Positions 52,389 through 61,220 of a DNA stretch of 64,000 bases are shown piece after piece. The translations under genes were made by a program, and so were the position numbers. Under the pieces are notes generated by a model. That model saw nothing but the letters and a program-made list of their open reading frames with translations. It searched no databases and was not told where the DNA came from. How positions within the stretch are numbered: the first letter of the stretch is position 1; every line of letters starts with the position of its first letter. The DNA is taken from assembly GCF_006547065.1 (NCBI RefSeq), contig NZ_CP041243.1, positions 1,503,001 through 1,567,000 on the forward strand. Direction: 5' to 3'. This DNA is from Brevundimonas sp. M20 (GTDB lineage: Bacteria > Pseudomonadota > Alphaproteobacteria > Caulobacterales > Caulobacteraceae).

Positions 52389-53804
52389 ATGCGTTCCACC
52401 GGAGCTGACATTCTGGTCGTCGACGACGAGGCGGACATCCGTGAGCTTGTCTCGGGCCTGCTCGAGGATGAGGGGCACGCCGTCCGCGTCGCCTCCAATT
52501 CGGACGAGGCCATGGCCGCCATCCGCGCGCGCCGTCCCTCGCTGGCCCTGCTCGATATCTGGATGCAGGGCGGGGGCCTCGACGGGCTGGAGCTGCTGGA
52601 CGTCATCAAGGAACTCGACCCCGACCTGCCGGTGGTCATGATCTCGGGCCACGGCAATATCGAAACCGCCGTCAGCGCGCTTCAGCGCGGCGCCTATGAC
52701 TTCATCGAAAAGCCGTTCAAGTCGGATAGGCTGGTGGTCGTGGTTCAGCGCGCGCTCGAGGCCTCGGCCCTGATGCGCGAGAACCGCCGCCTGCGCGCCC
52801 AGGTGGCGGTGCCGACGGGCCTGATCGGCAAGTCCGCCGCCGCCCAGACCCTGCGCAGCACCATCGCCAAGGTCGCCCCGGCCAACAGCCGCGTCCTGAT
52901 CTCGGGCCCGCCCGGCTCGGGCAAGGAGCTTGTGGCCCGCCAGATCCATGACGCCAGCGCCCGCGCGCGCGGCGAGTTCGTCGCCATCGCCGCCGCCGGC
53001 ATGACCCCCGAACGCCTCGACGTCGAACTGTTCGGTGAAGAGGGCGTCGATGGTCGCCCGCGCAAGATCGGCGTGTTCGAGCGCGCCCACGGCGGCACCC
53101 TGTATCTGGACGACGTCGGCGACATGCCGCGCGAAAGCCAGAGCCGCATCCTGCGTGTGCTGGTCGAACAGCGCTTCCGTCGCGTCGGGGGCGAGCAGGA
53201 CGTGCAGGTCGATGTCCGCGTCATCACCTCCACCTCGCGCGACCTCAAGCAGGAGATCGCCGAGGGCCGCTTCCGCGAGGACCTGTTCCATCGCCTGAAT
53301 GTCGTGCCGATCCGCGTCCCGGCCCTGTCCGAGCGCCGTGAGGACATTCAGGAACTGGTCGACTACTTCATCGAAAGCCTGTCGTCCTCGCAGGGCCTGC
53401 CGCGTCGCCGTCTGGGCGATGACGCCATCGCCGTGCTGCAGGTCCATCCCTGGCCCGGCAACGTCCGCCAGCTGCGCAACAACGTCGAGCGGCTGCTGAT
53501 CCTCGCCACCGGAGACGTGAACGATCCAATCGGCGCCGACGCCCTGCCGCAGGAGGCGACCCACGCCGGGTCGAACACCGCCCTCGGCGCCGAACGCATC
53601 ATCGCCCTGCCGCTGCGCGAGGCGCGCGAGGTGTTCGAGCGCGAATATCTGGCCGCCCAGATCATGCGGTTCGGCGGAAACATCTCGCGCACCGCCGCCT
53701 TCATCGGCATGGAGCGTTCGGCGCTCCACCGCAAACTGAAGTCGCTGGGGGTCTCGCCGTCGCGTGGCGGCGAGGAAGAGGAAGAAGGACCCGTCGAGGA
53801 ATGA
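52389..53804 (+). CDS. ntrX: Response regulator NtrX (NtrC family without GAFTGA)
   Basis: A 471-residue regulator: receiver domain (ILVVDDEADIRELVSGLLED, phospho-acceptor in LALLDIWM, KPF lysine), AAA+ domain (Walker A GPPGSGKELVARQIH, Walker B GGTLYLDDVGDM) and a Fis-type helix-turn-helix (FGGNISRTAAFIGMERSALHRKLKSLG). The GAFTGA loop that contacts sigma-54 is missing: LFGEEGVDGRPRKIGVFERAHGG runs straight through its position, as in other alphaproteobacterial NtrX proteins, so it probably acts without sigma-54. An acidic tail ends the protein. The stop overlaps the aminotransferase ATG. Confidence 0.95.
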   Translation: MRSTGADILVVDDEADIRELVSGLLEDEGHAVRVASNSDEAMAAIRARRPSLALLDIWMQGGGLDGLELLDVIKELDPDLPVVMISGHGNIETAVSALQRGAYDFIEKPFKSDRLVVVVQRALEASALMRENRRLRAQVAVPTGLIGKSAAAQTLRSTIAKVAPANSRVLISGPPGSGKELVARQIHDASARARGEFVAIAAAGMTPERLDVELFGEEGVDGRPRKIGVFERAHGGTLYLDDVGDMPRESQSRILRVLVEQRFRRVGGEQDVQVDVRVITSTSRDLKQEIAEGRFREDLFHRLNVVPIRVPALSERREDIQELVDYFIESLSSSQGLPRRRLGDDAIAVLQVHPWPGNVRQLRNNVERLLILATGDVNDPIGADALPQEATHAGSNTALGAERIIALPLREAREVFEREYLAAQIMRFGGNISRTAAFIGMERSALHRKLKSLGVSPSRGGEEEEEGPVEE

Positions 53805-54664
53805 GCCGCGTCGCCTACGTCAACGGCCAGTACGTCCCCCACGGACAGGCCAGCGTCCACATCGAGGACCGGGGCTTCCAGTTCGCCGACGGCGTCTATG
53901 AGGTCTGGTCGGTCTTCGACGGCCGCATGGCCGACTTTGACGGCCACATGACCCGCCTGCATCGCAGCCTCGGCGAACTGCGTATCGACATTCCCATGTC
54001 GCGCGAAGCCCTGACCGCCGTGCTCAAGGAGACCATCCGGCGCAACCGGGTCCGTAACGGCATCGTCTATCTGCAGGTCACGCGCGGCACGTCGCGCCGC
54101 GACCACCCGTTCCCGCCCGAGGGCACCCCGCCCAGCGTGGTCATCACCTCCAGGTCGATCAATCCGATGAAGACCGACGCCACCGCCGCCAATGGCGTGG
54201 CCGTGGTCACGACGCCGGACATCCGCTGGGGCCGTTGCGACATCAAGACGGTCGGCCTGCTGGCCAACGTCCTCGCCAAGCAGCACGCGAAGGACCGCGG
54301 CGCCTATGAGGCGTGGATGGTCGACGACATGGGGCTGGTGACCGAGGGCTCCTCGACCAATGCCTGGATCATCGACGAGAACGGCAAGCTGCGGACCCGC
54401 GACACCCAGGCCAACATCCTGCGCGGCTGCACCCGCACGACCCTGCTCGACATCCTCAAGGAAGAGGGCATCGAGCTGGAGGAGCGCGCCTTCACCGTCG
54501 AGGAAGCCCAGCGTGCGAAGGAAGCCTTCTTCACCGCCGCCGGCGCCTTCGTCATGCCCGCGATCTCCATCGACGGCGTGAAGATCGGCGACGGCAAGCC
54601 AGGCCCGGTCGCGACGCGTTTGCGTCAACTCTACATCGAACGCGGCACGCGCGACGCGGTGTAG
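53801..54664 (+). CDS. dat: D-amino acid aminotransferase (PLP fold type IV)
   Basis: A 287-residue class IV aminotransferase. It begins [32 protein letters not shown], and the catalytic PLP lysine lies in [16 protein letters not shown], followed by [20 protein letters not shown], the hallmark block of D-alanine/branched-chain transaminases. DGVYEV favours D-amino acid aminotransferase over IlvE. It supplies D-alanine or D-glutamate for cell wall synthesis. The ATG overlaps the ntrX stop; the same gene lies between ntrX and hfq in Caulobacter relatives, as I recall. Confidence 0.9.
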   Translation: MSRVAYVNGQYVPHGQASVHIEDRGFQFADGVYEVWSVFDGRMADFDGHMTRLHRSLGELRIDIPMSREALTAVLKETIRRNRVRNGIVYLQVTRGTSRRDHPFPPEGTPPSVVITSRSINPMKTDATAANGVAVVTTPDIRWGRCDIKTVGLLANVLAKQHAKDRGAYEAWMVDDMGLVTEGSSTNAWIIDENGKLRTRDTQANILRGCTRTTLLDILKEEGIELEERAFTVEEAQRAKEAFFTAAGAFVMPAISIDGVKIGDGKPGPVATRLRQLYIERGTRDAV

Positions 54665-54679
54665 CCGCGACGCTTCTGA

Positions 54680-54703
54680 AGCGCGGACCGGGAGGTCCGC
54701 GCT
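54680..54703 (+). terminator. 10-bp perfect hairpin after the aminotransferase gene
   Basis: AGCGCGGACC pairs with GGTCCGCGCT around a GGGA loop, 16 bases after the aminotransferase stop. No T-run follows. It likely limits read-through from the ntrYX-dat operon into hfq, which would then use a promoter in 54704-54890. Confidence 0.5.
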
Positions 54704-54890
54704 CCATCGGCTTGTCCGGTCCGGCGCTGTTCGGGATGACGGTGGCCCGCTCTGCGAACAATCAATAGGCGACGATGGGGCATTCACGGTTGCGACCCTC
54801 GTCCGGGCCGTTAAGGTGGGCGAACCGGCGCCGACCGGTCCCGCGCCGCTCCTCCGGCCGGAGAACAATCAAGAACGGGAACTACCCGCC

Positions 54891-55136
54891 ATGTCGCAAG
54901 ACAAGCGTCAAAACCTTCAGGACACCTTCCTCAACTCGGTTCGCAAGACCAAGACGCCGCTGACCATCTTCCTGGTCAACGGGGTCAAGCTGCAGGGCAT
55001 CGTCACCTGGTTCGACAACTTCTGTGTGCTGCTGCGCCGCGATGGCCAGTCCCAGCTGGTCTACAAGCACGCCATCTCGACCATCATGCCCTCGGCCCCG
55101 GTCCAGCTGTACGAGCCGGACGCCGACGAGGACTGA
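54891..55136 (+). CDS. hfq: RNA chaperone Hfq
   Basis: An 81-residue Hfq. The Sm1 motif is [35 protein letters not shown] and the Sm2 signature [10 protein letters not shown] is intact; the tail is short and acidic (YEPDADED). It forms a hexamer that pairs small RNAs with mRNAs. The ATG at 54891 is preceded by a GGGAACTACCCGCC leader; the frame is open to 54816, but the extra residues are not Hfq-like. hflX follows after an intergenic region containing a long inverted repeat. Confidence 0.96.
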   Translation: MSQDKRQNLQDTFLNSVRKTKTPLTIFLVNGVKLQGIVTWFDNFCVLLRRDGQSQLVYKHAISTIMPSAPVQLYEPDADED

Positions 55137-55147
55137 TTTCGGCTTTT

Positions 55148-55256
55148 AGTGGCGAGTGACGAGTGGCGAGCGCGTTTCCGAAGGGATGCGCCTTATGACG
55201 CTCGTCACTACATAGTGTGAGAGCAGGCCTGAACTCGCCACTCGTCACTCACCACT
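55148..55256. repeat. 23-bp imperfect inverted repeat between hfq and hflX
   Basis: The left arm 55148-55170 and right arm 55234-55256 are inverted copies matching at 22 of 23 positions; the repeated unit is built from GAGTGACGAG and GAGTGGCGAG words. The 63-base loop contains a third partial copy (CTCGTCACT at 55201-55209) that could pair with the left arm instead, and a small dyad CACTA-CA-TAGTG. Composition is unlike neighbouring coding DNA. It may act as a terminator/attenuator or be a dispersed repeat. Confidence 0.7.
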
Positions 55257-55302
55257 CACCACTCCGAGACCCGATCTGACCACCAAACTCATCGACCATT
55301 CC

Positions 55303-56577
55303 GTGCCGCTCATCCGTGCGGTCGTCATCCATCCTGACGGACGTTCCGACAGCCCCCGGCTGGCGGAGGAGCGTTTGCAGGAAGCCGTGGGTCTGGCCGC
55401 CGCGCTGGACCTCGACGTGCGCGCCGAGGAAATCGTGCGCGTGCGCAAGACCACGCCCGCCACCCTGTTCGGCTCGGGCAAGGTCGAGGAACTGGCCGCC
55501 CTCGTGCGCGCCGCCGAGGCGGAGGCTGTCGTCGTCGACGACCAGCTGACCCCCGTCCAGCAACGCAATCTGGAGAAGGCGTGGGAGTGCAAGGTCATCG
55601 ACCGCACCGGCCTGATCCTTGAAATCTTCGGTCGTCGCGCCCGCACCAAGGAAGGCCGTCTGCAGGTGGAACTGGCGCGGCTCGACTATGAGCGCTCGCG
55701 TCTGGTCCGCACCTGGACCCACCTTGAACGCCAGCGCGGCGGCACCGGCTCGACCGGCGGTCCGGGTGAAACCCAGATCGAAATCGACCGCCGCCTGATC
55801 GCCGACCGCATCGTCCGCCTGAAGGCCGAGCTGGAGGAGGTGCGCCGCACGCGCGGCCTGCACCGCAAGGCCCGCCAGAAGGTCCCGTTCCCGACCGTCG
55901 CTCTGGTCGGCTACACCAACGCGGGCAAGTCGACCCTGTTTAACCGGCTGACGGGCTCGGAGGTCTTCGCCAAGGACCTGCTGTTCGCGACGCTGGACAC
56001 GACCCAGCGCACCATCCGTCTGCCGCAGGGTCGCCCGGCGATCGTGGCCGATACGGTCGGCTTCATCTCCGACCTGCCGCACGAACTGGTCGAGAGCTTC
56101 CGCGCCACGCTGGAAGAGGTGGGCGAGGCCGACCTGATCCTGCACGTCCGCGACATCGCCAGCCCCGACACCGAGGCGCAGGCCGGGGACGTCGAGACGG
56201 TGCTGGACCAGATCCCGGCCATCGAAGGCAAGACCCGCAAGATTCTCGAGGTCTGGAACAAGATCGACCTGCTGGATGAAGACGCCCGCGAGGCCACCCT
56301 CGGCCACGCCGAACGCCTGCGGGGGCAGGGCAAGGCCGTGGCGGTCTCGGCCTGGACCGGGGAGGGGATCGATCTCCTGCGCGAGACGATCGCCGGTCTG
56401 ATCGACGACGATCCCGAAAGCGACTTCACCCTCGAACCGCATCAGGGCGAGGCGCTGGCCTGGCTCTATGCCAACGGCCGGGTCACGGGCCGCGAAACGG
56501 ACGACGAGGGGCGCACCCACGTCACCGTCCGCCTGCACCCGGCGGCGCTGGGACGGTACGAGCGGCAGTTCAGCTGA
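55303..56577 (+). CDS. hflX: Ribosome-associated GTPase HflX
   Basis: A 424-residue GTPase from GTG 55303. The N-terminal HflX domain has FGSGKVEELAALVRAAEAE and VVVDDQLTPVQQRNLEKAW; GERGGTG-type residues appear as QRGGTGSTGGPGETQIE; the G domain has LVGYTNAGKSTLFN (G1), DTVGFISDLP (G3) and VWNKIDLLD (G4). HflX splits or rescues stalled ribosomes. In-frame codons upstream of the GTG read TTKLIDHS after a CTG at 55276, so translation may begin there; no Shine-Dalgarno is visible for either start. Confidence 0.94.
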   Translation: MPLIRAVVIHPDGRSDSPRLAEERLQEAVGLAAALDLDVRAEEIVRVRKTTPATLFGSGKVEELAALVRAAEAEAVVVDDQLTPVQQRNLEKAWECKVIDRTGLILEIFGRRARTKEGRLQVELARLDYERSRLVRTWTHLERQRGGTGSTGGPGETQIEIDRRLIADRIVRLKAELEEVRRTRGLHRKARQKVPFPTVALVGYTNAGKSTLFNRLTGSEVFAKDLLFATLDTTQRTIRLPQGRPAIVADTVGFISDLPHELVESFRATLEEVGEADLILHVRDIASPDTEAQAGDVETVLDQIPAIEGKTRKILEVWNKIDLLDEDAREATLGHAERLRGQGKAVAVSAWTGEGIDLLRETIAGLIDDDPESDFTLEPHQGEALAWLYANGRVTGRETDDEGRTHVTVRLHPAALGRYERQFS

Positions 56578-56745
56578 CGATACGTCCGTTTTTGCCGCAT
56601 CGCCGTGCCATACTGCGACACAGAATGATTCCGGCAGGGAAGCAGAACGAACAGTGCAATCGCAAGTCTTTGAAATAACAGGGACAAGCCTGCACGAATT
56701 ACACTCTTCACACCCGGTTTTTTCGCGCGTGCTTGAGGCGGTGCG

Positions 56746-58383
56746 GTGCATCTGATCGAAACCACACTTCTGCTGCTTCTGGCCGTGGTGGTGTCGGGGT
56801 CTATCGCCCGCATCACCCGCATCGCCCTGCCGCTGGTCCAGATCGGGCTGGGGGCCGGCATCGTTCTGGTCACCGGCCAGACGGTGGACCTCGAGCCGGA
56901 CATTTTCTTCCTGCTCTTCCTGCCGCCACTGCTGTTCCTCGACGGCTGGCGCATCCCCAAGGAGGCGCTGGTCCGCGACCGGGCCGTCATTCTCGAACTG
57001 GCGCTGGGGCTGGTGATCTTCACCGTTGTCGGTCTGGGCTTCCTGCTCTGGTGGATGATCCCCGAGATGCCGTTGGCGGTGGCTTTCGCACTGGCCGCCA
57101 TCCTGTCGCCGACCGATCCCATCGCGGTGCAGGCCATCGCCGCCCGCGCGCCGATCCCCAAACGTCTGATGCACATCCTCGAAGGCGAGTCCCTGCTCAA
57201 CGACGCCACCGGCCTGACCGCCATGCGGCTGGCCATCGTCGCCGCCTCGACCGGGACCTTCGTCCTGACGCAGGCGATCGGCAGCTTCATGTGGCTGGCC
57301 CTGGCCGGGGTCGCGGCAGGCGTCGGCGTCACCCTGGTCATCAGCACCGTCAAGGGCTGGATCAGCCGCCGCTGGGGTGAAGACGTCGGCGCCCAGATCC
57401 TCATCAGCCTGCTGATCCCGTTTGCGGCCTATCTGGTGGCCGAGGAACTCCACGCCTCCGGCATCCTCGCCGCCGTCGCGGCGGGCGTGACCATGAGCTT
57501 CACCGAGCGGGGCGGGGCGCGGGGCCAGTCGCTGGCCATGACTCGCATCCGCCGCGCCGTGGTCTGGGATACGGTCCAGTTCGTCGCCAACGGCATGATC
57601 TTCGTCATCCTCGGCGAACAGATGCCGTCGATCCTGTCCCGCTCGGCCGAGATCGTGGCCGGGACCAGCCGCCCCGAGGTCTGGTGGCTGGCGGTCTATG
57701 TCGCCGCCACCTTCGCGGCGCTGGCGGCGCTCCGCTTCATCTGGGTGTGGACCTCCCTGCGCCTGACCCTGTTCCGCAGACGCCGGTCGGGGCCGCCGCC
57801 CAAGGTCGGCCTGCGCCTGACCGCCGTCATGTCGCTGGCCGGTGTGCGCGGGGCGATCACGCTGGCCGGTATCCTGACCGTCCCCTTCGCGCTGGACGAC
57901 GGCACGCCCATGCCGGCCCGCACCCTGGCGATCTTCCTGGCCGCCTCGGTCATCATCGTCTCGCTGGTCGTCGCGACCATCGCCCTGCCGAAGCTGCTGA
58001 AGGGCGTCGAACTGCCGCCCGAGCCTTCACACCAGCGCGAGGAGGACCATGGCCGGGTCACCGCTGCGCAGGCGGCCCTGATCGCCATTGAAGACGCCTC
58101 CCACGACATGGCCGAGGGCAAGTCCAATCCCGATCTCTACAGCGATGTCGCCAGCCGTCTGATGGAGTTCTACCGTCACCGCATCGAGAGCCGGACCCGC
58201 ACCGACGACGACGACGTCGAACTGGCCCGCCTCGGCGACGAGGTGGAGCGGCGCCTGCGCATCGTCGGCCTGAACGCCGAACGGGAAGAACTCCGCCGAC
58301 TCGCCCGCAGCCGCGAGATCGACGAGGTCACGGCCAGGAAACTGATCCGCGAGATCGACCTGCAGGAGCTAAGATATAGCTAA
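56746..58383 (+). CDS. CPA1-family Na+/H+ antiporter
   Basis: A 545-residue protein from GTG 56746 with about 12 membrane segments. The ion-site motif AAILSPTDPIAVQAI and the following LEGESLLNDATGLTAMRLAI are classic for the CPA1 sodium/proton exchangers; RGAITLAG lies in a later helix. A cytoplasmic C-terminal tail of about 130 residues is rich in charged helices. It serves pH and sodium homeostasis. The 168-base region before it is relatively AT-rich and may hold the promoter, but I cannot name -35/-10 elements with confidence. The stop overlaps that of the convergent DUF1643 gene. Confidence 0.9.
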   Translation: MHLIETTLLLLLAVVVSGSIARITRIALPLVQIGLGAGIVLVTGQTVDLEPDIFFLLFLPPLLFLDGWRIPKEALVRDRAVILELALGLVIFTVVGLGFLLWWMIPEMPLAVAFALAAILSPTDPIAVQAIAARAPIPKRLMHILEGESLLNDATGLTAMRLAIVAASTGTFVLTQAIGSFMWLALAGVAAGVGVTLVISTVKGWISRRWGEDVGAQILISLLIPFAAYLVAEELHASGILAAVAAGVTMSFTERGGARGQSLAMTRIRRAVVWDTVQFVANGMIFVILGEQMPSILSRSAEIVAGTSRPEVWWLAVYVAATFAALAALRFIWVWTSLRLTLFRRRRSGPPPKVGLRLTAVMSLAGVRGAITLAGILTVPFALDDGTPMPARTLAIFLAASVIIVSLVVATIALPKLLKGVELPPEPSHQREEDHGRVTAAQAALIAIEDASHDMAEGKSNPDLYSDVASRLMEFYRHRIESRTRTDDDDVELARLGDEVERRLRIVGLNAEREELRRLARSREIDEVTARKLIREIDLQELRYS

Positions 58384-58928
58384 GCTTCGAAGGGCCTCAG
58401 GGGCGTATCAGCCCGCAGGTAGAGCGGGTGCTTAGGGCTGCCGTCGCCATTGGTCCCGAGGCACCACAGGGGAATGCCGTCCTCGCGCAGGGCCTCGATC
58501 AGGGCCTTGCCCGCCGGGGCCAGCGCCTTGTTCAGCTTGCCGTGGCACAGGACCACCAGCCCGGCCCCCGCCGCCGCCTTGCGGATGGCGGGCAGGTTGT
58601 CGGGCGAGGAGGCCTCGACCCCCGGGGCCAGCAGCATCTTGGGGTCGGTCGCCCGGTAGTCGCCGACGTTGGCCTTGACCATGGCGTCGAAGCCCTCGCG
58701 CTGGGCGAAGGTCCATTCGCGGGCGCAGGTGGGGTCGTTGACCGTGGCGTCCGCCGTCGAGGGGTTCATGCCGATGAACAGGATGTAGCGATCCGGGAAC
58801 ACCGGCCCCAGCCAGCGTCGCATCAGCTGGCGATACCGCCCGTCGGCGCTGAAGATCGCGTCGCCGTTGACGCCGGGCATCAGGGCCAGCCGGACCTTGC
58901 CGCCCGGGTCGTGCTTGTCCGCGGTCAT
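58380..58928 (-). CDS. DUF1643 family protein
   Basis: The ATG at 58928 overlaps the mazG stop (ATGA) and gives 182 residues. The DUF1643 core is visible: YRQLMRRWLGP, ILFIGMNPSTADATVNDPTCARE, ANVGDYRATDP and WCLGTNGDGSPKHPLYLR. Function unknown; the fold resembles uracil-DNA glycosylase relatives. Translation is coupled to mazG. Confidence 0.87.
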   Translation of the reverse strand: MTADKHDPGGKVRLALMPGVNGDAIFSADGRYRQLMRRWLGPVFPDRYILFIGMNPSTADATVNDPTCAREWTFAQREGFDAMVKANVGDYRATDPKMLLAPGVEASSPDNLPAIRKAAAGAGLVVLCHGKLNKALAPAGKALIEALREDGIPLWCLGTNGDGSPKHPLYLRADTPLRPFEA

Positions 58929-59713
58929 GCCCGCTCCGCGACCTTGGCCGCGTCCCACAGGCCGTCCATCTCGGCGAGGTCCGATTGCTCAGGCGTTTTG
59001 CCCGCCTTGGCCAGCTCCGCCTCGATGAAGCCAAAGCGGCGCACGAACTTGGCGTTCGACCCCCGCAAGGCGTCCTCGGGCTCGACCCCCAGCTTGCGGG
59101 CCAGGTTGGCGACAACGAACAGCAGGTCGCCGATCTCGCCCTTCGCCTTGTCCAGATCGCCCGCGGCGATCTCGGCCCGCAGTTCGGCGACTTCCTCATG
59201 GAGCTTGTCGAAGACCTCATCGGTCGAGGGCCAGTCGAAGCCGACGCGGGCCGCCCGCTTGGTCAGCTTGGCGGCGCGGGCGAGGGCGGGCAGGCCGACG
59301 GGCACGTCGTCAAGCACCCCGTGCTGGGCCTTGGCCTTTCGCTCGGCGGCCTTGATGTCCTCCCAGCGGGCCTTCTGGGCCACGCCGTCCGCCTTGGCCG
59401 CCTCATCGCCGAAGACATGCGGATGGCGGCGCTCCAGCTTGTCGGCGATGGCGTTGGCCACGTCGTCGAAGACGAACAGCCCCTGCTCTTCGGCCATGCG
59501 GGCGTGGAAAACCACCTGGAACAGCAGGTCGCCCAGCTCGGACTTCAACTCGGTCCAGTCCTTGCGCTCGATGGCGTCGGCGACCTCATAGGCCTCCTCG
59601 AGCGTATAGGGGGCGATGGTCTCGAAGGTCTGCTCGAGGTCCCACGGGCAGCCGCCCACGGGGGCGCGCAGGCGGGCCATGATGGCGTTCAGGCGGTCGA
59701 TAGGGGTGGTCAT
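58925..59713 (-). CDS. mazG: Nucleoside triphosphate pyrophosphohydrolase MazG
   Basis: A 262-residue full-length MazG with two tandem domains. The first has RAPVGGCPWDLEQTFETIAPYTLEEAYEVADAI and ELKSELGDLLFQVVFHARMA, carrying the EExxE and ExxD metal-binding acids; the second has EVFDKLHEEVAELRAEI and EIGDLLFVVANLARKL. It hydrolyses non-canonical NTPs and can lower ppGpp levels. Start ATG at 59713. Confidence 0.95.
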   Translation of the reverse strand: MTTPIDRLNAIMARLRAPVGGCPWDLEQTFETIAPYTLEEAYEVADAIERKDWTELKSELGDLLFQVVFHARMAEEQGLFVFDDVANAIADKLERRHPHVFGDEAAKADGVAQKARWEDIKAAERKAKAQHGVLDDVPVGLPALARAAKLTKRAARVGFDWPSTDEVFDKLHEEVAELRAEIAAGDLDKAKGEIGDLLFVVANLARKLGVEPEDALRGSNAKFVRRFGFIEAELAKAGKTPEQSDLAEMDGLWDAAKVAERA

Positions 59714-59727
59714 CAGTTCAGGCTTGC

Positions 59728-61098
59728 TCAGGTCGTCGGATTGGCGTCGCGGGCTTCAAGCGCCTTGCGGATCTCGTCATGGCGGGCGGGGGTGAGGGGA
59801 TAGTTCTTCAGCACCAGCGCCGCCGCCGCCAGCAGCAGCCCGGGCAGCAGGATGAAGAGCACCTGCAGGGCGATCAGCGAGAACTCGCTATTGCCCCCCG
59901 TCGGCGGGATGGCCTTGAAGCCCACCCATTGCAGGATCAGGTAGGGGATGAGGGCGACCACATGGCCGATCTTGGTGGTGGCGGACAGGATGGAGAACAT
60001 CAGACCCGTCCGGTCAACGCCGGTCTCCAGCCGCACCTCGTCGCCCACGTCCGCCATCATGGCGCGCAGCAGGAACAGCCCCGCCGCATAGGGCAGGCCC
60101 GCGAGGAACATCACGACCGCCGTCAGGGCGAAATTGCCGCCGGGCACAAGCGTCGCGCCGATATAGAGGGCCGCGAAGGCCAGGCTGGCGATGGCCAGCG
60201 CCTTGTCCTTGCCGACCCGCGTCGCCAGCCATGCCCAGAACGGCGCGCCGACCAGTCCGGCGACGAAGTACAGCAGCATGAACAGCGAGGCCTCGGTGTG
60301 CCCGTAGCCCTTGATCTGGCCGAAGAAGAAGAACAGCAGCGAGCCGGTGATGCCCGGTGCGACACCAAGCAGGACGTCGGCGAACAGCAGCTTGCGGACC
60401 GCCTTGCGTTTGAACAGGCTCAGGTAGGCGCCCGGTCCTCCATGCGGCGCGGCTCCCGTATTGACCGGCTCGGGCACCACCAGAAGCGCCAGCCCCATGG
60501 TGACCGGCAGGAAGATCAGGATCGCCCAGCCCATGATCCGCACGCCGTCGGCGTAATCGCCGATCCTGAGCTGGATCACCACCGTGGGCAGAATCAGGAT
60601 GGCGATCACCCCGATGATGTTGAACACCTGCCACCAGCCGTAGACCCGGCTGCGCTGGTCGTACTCCGGCGCCAGCACCGAGGCCCAGCCGAGCTGTCCG
60701 AGGGTGGCGATCGAGAAGCCGAGGTACAGCACCAACAGCCAGCCGAAGAGATAGCCCGCACCCGCGCCCGGCTGGACCATCACGAACATCATCAGGGCGG
60801 CCAGCATCAGGATCGGCGTCGAGGCGACCATCCACGGACGATAGCGGCCGAACCGGGTCTTCGTCCGGTCCATCGCCCAGCCGATGAAGGGGTCGAAGGT
60901 GATGTCGATCAGGCGCACGGCCATGAACATCGTCGCGACCACGCCCAGCTCCAGCTTGACGAAGGTCGCATAGAACTCCGGCAGGGTGACGGGCAGGGCC
61001 ACGCCGAACGCCGCCAGCGGCAGGCAGACGGTCGAGAAGGCGGCCAGCACGGCATTGGAGCGCCGCTGCGGCGTGGTGGTTTGGGCGGCGACGGTCAT
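59728..61098 (-). CDS. MFS sugar:cation symporter (GPH/MelB-like)
   Basis: The ATG at 61098 gives 456 residues with 12 membrane segments; the frame is open to 61197 but the extra residues are Arg-rich and unconvincing. The motif DITFDPFIGWAMDRTKTRFGRYRPWM is the signature of the glycoside-pentoside-hexuronide:cation symporter family. LPYAAGLFLLRAMMADVGDE and the final helix complete the fold. Substrate is unknown, perhaps an oligosaccharide or glycoside. Lies 14 bases upstream of mazG on the same strand. Confidence 0.87.
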   Translation of the reverse strand: MTVAAQTTTPQRRSNAVLAAFSTVCLPLAAFGVALPVTLPEFYATFVKLELGVVATMFMAVRLIDITFDPFIGWAMDRTKTRFGRYRPWMVASTPILMLAALMMFVMVQPGAGAGYLFGWLLVLYLGFSIATLGQLGWASVLAPEYDQRSRVYGWWQVFNIIGVIAILILPTVVIQLRIGDYADGVRIMGWAILIFLPVTMGLALLVVPEPVNTGAAPHGGPGAYLSLFKRKAVRKLLFADVLLGVAPGITGSLLFFFFGQIKGYGHTEASLFMLLYFVAGLVGAPFWAWLATRVGKDKALAIASLAFAALYIGATLVPGGNFALTAVVMFLAGLPYAAGLFLLRAMMADVGDEVRLETGVDRTGLMFSILSATTKIGHVVALIPYLILQWVGFKAIPPTGGNSEFSLIALQVLFILLPGLLLAAAALVLKNYPLTPARHDEIRKALEARDANPTT

Positions 61099-61220
61099 GG
61101 ACGGGTCCGGAGCAACGGTCCCGAGTCGACCGTCTCGCCCACCATGCCGCCTTTGCCGCCCGCGCGCGAGCGCTCCGACAGGCCTTGCGGCGAACACAGT
61201 CTCCGGGCCACCATCGCCTC

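Noticed and set aside
49865..52657. 930-codon open frame on the minus strand
   Set aside because: It lies opposite ntrY, which carries complete kinase motifs. Long antisense frames are expected at this GC content.
55148..55256. CRISPR array or tandem repeat
   Set aside because: The copies are inverted, only two to three, and have no regular spacers or cas genes.
55249..57453. 734-codon open frame on the minus strand
   Set aside because: Antisense to hflX and the antiporter; no domain motif and biased D/Q/G/R composition typical of shadow frames.
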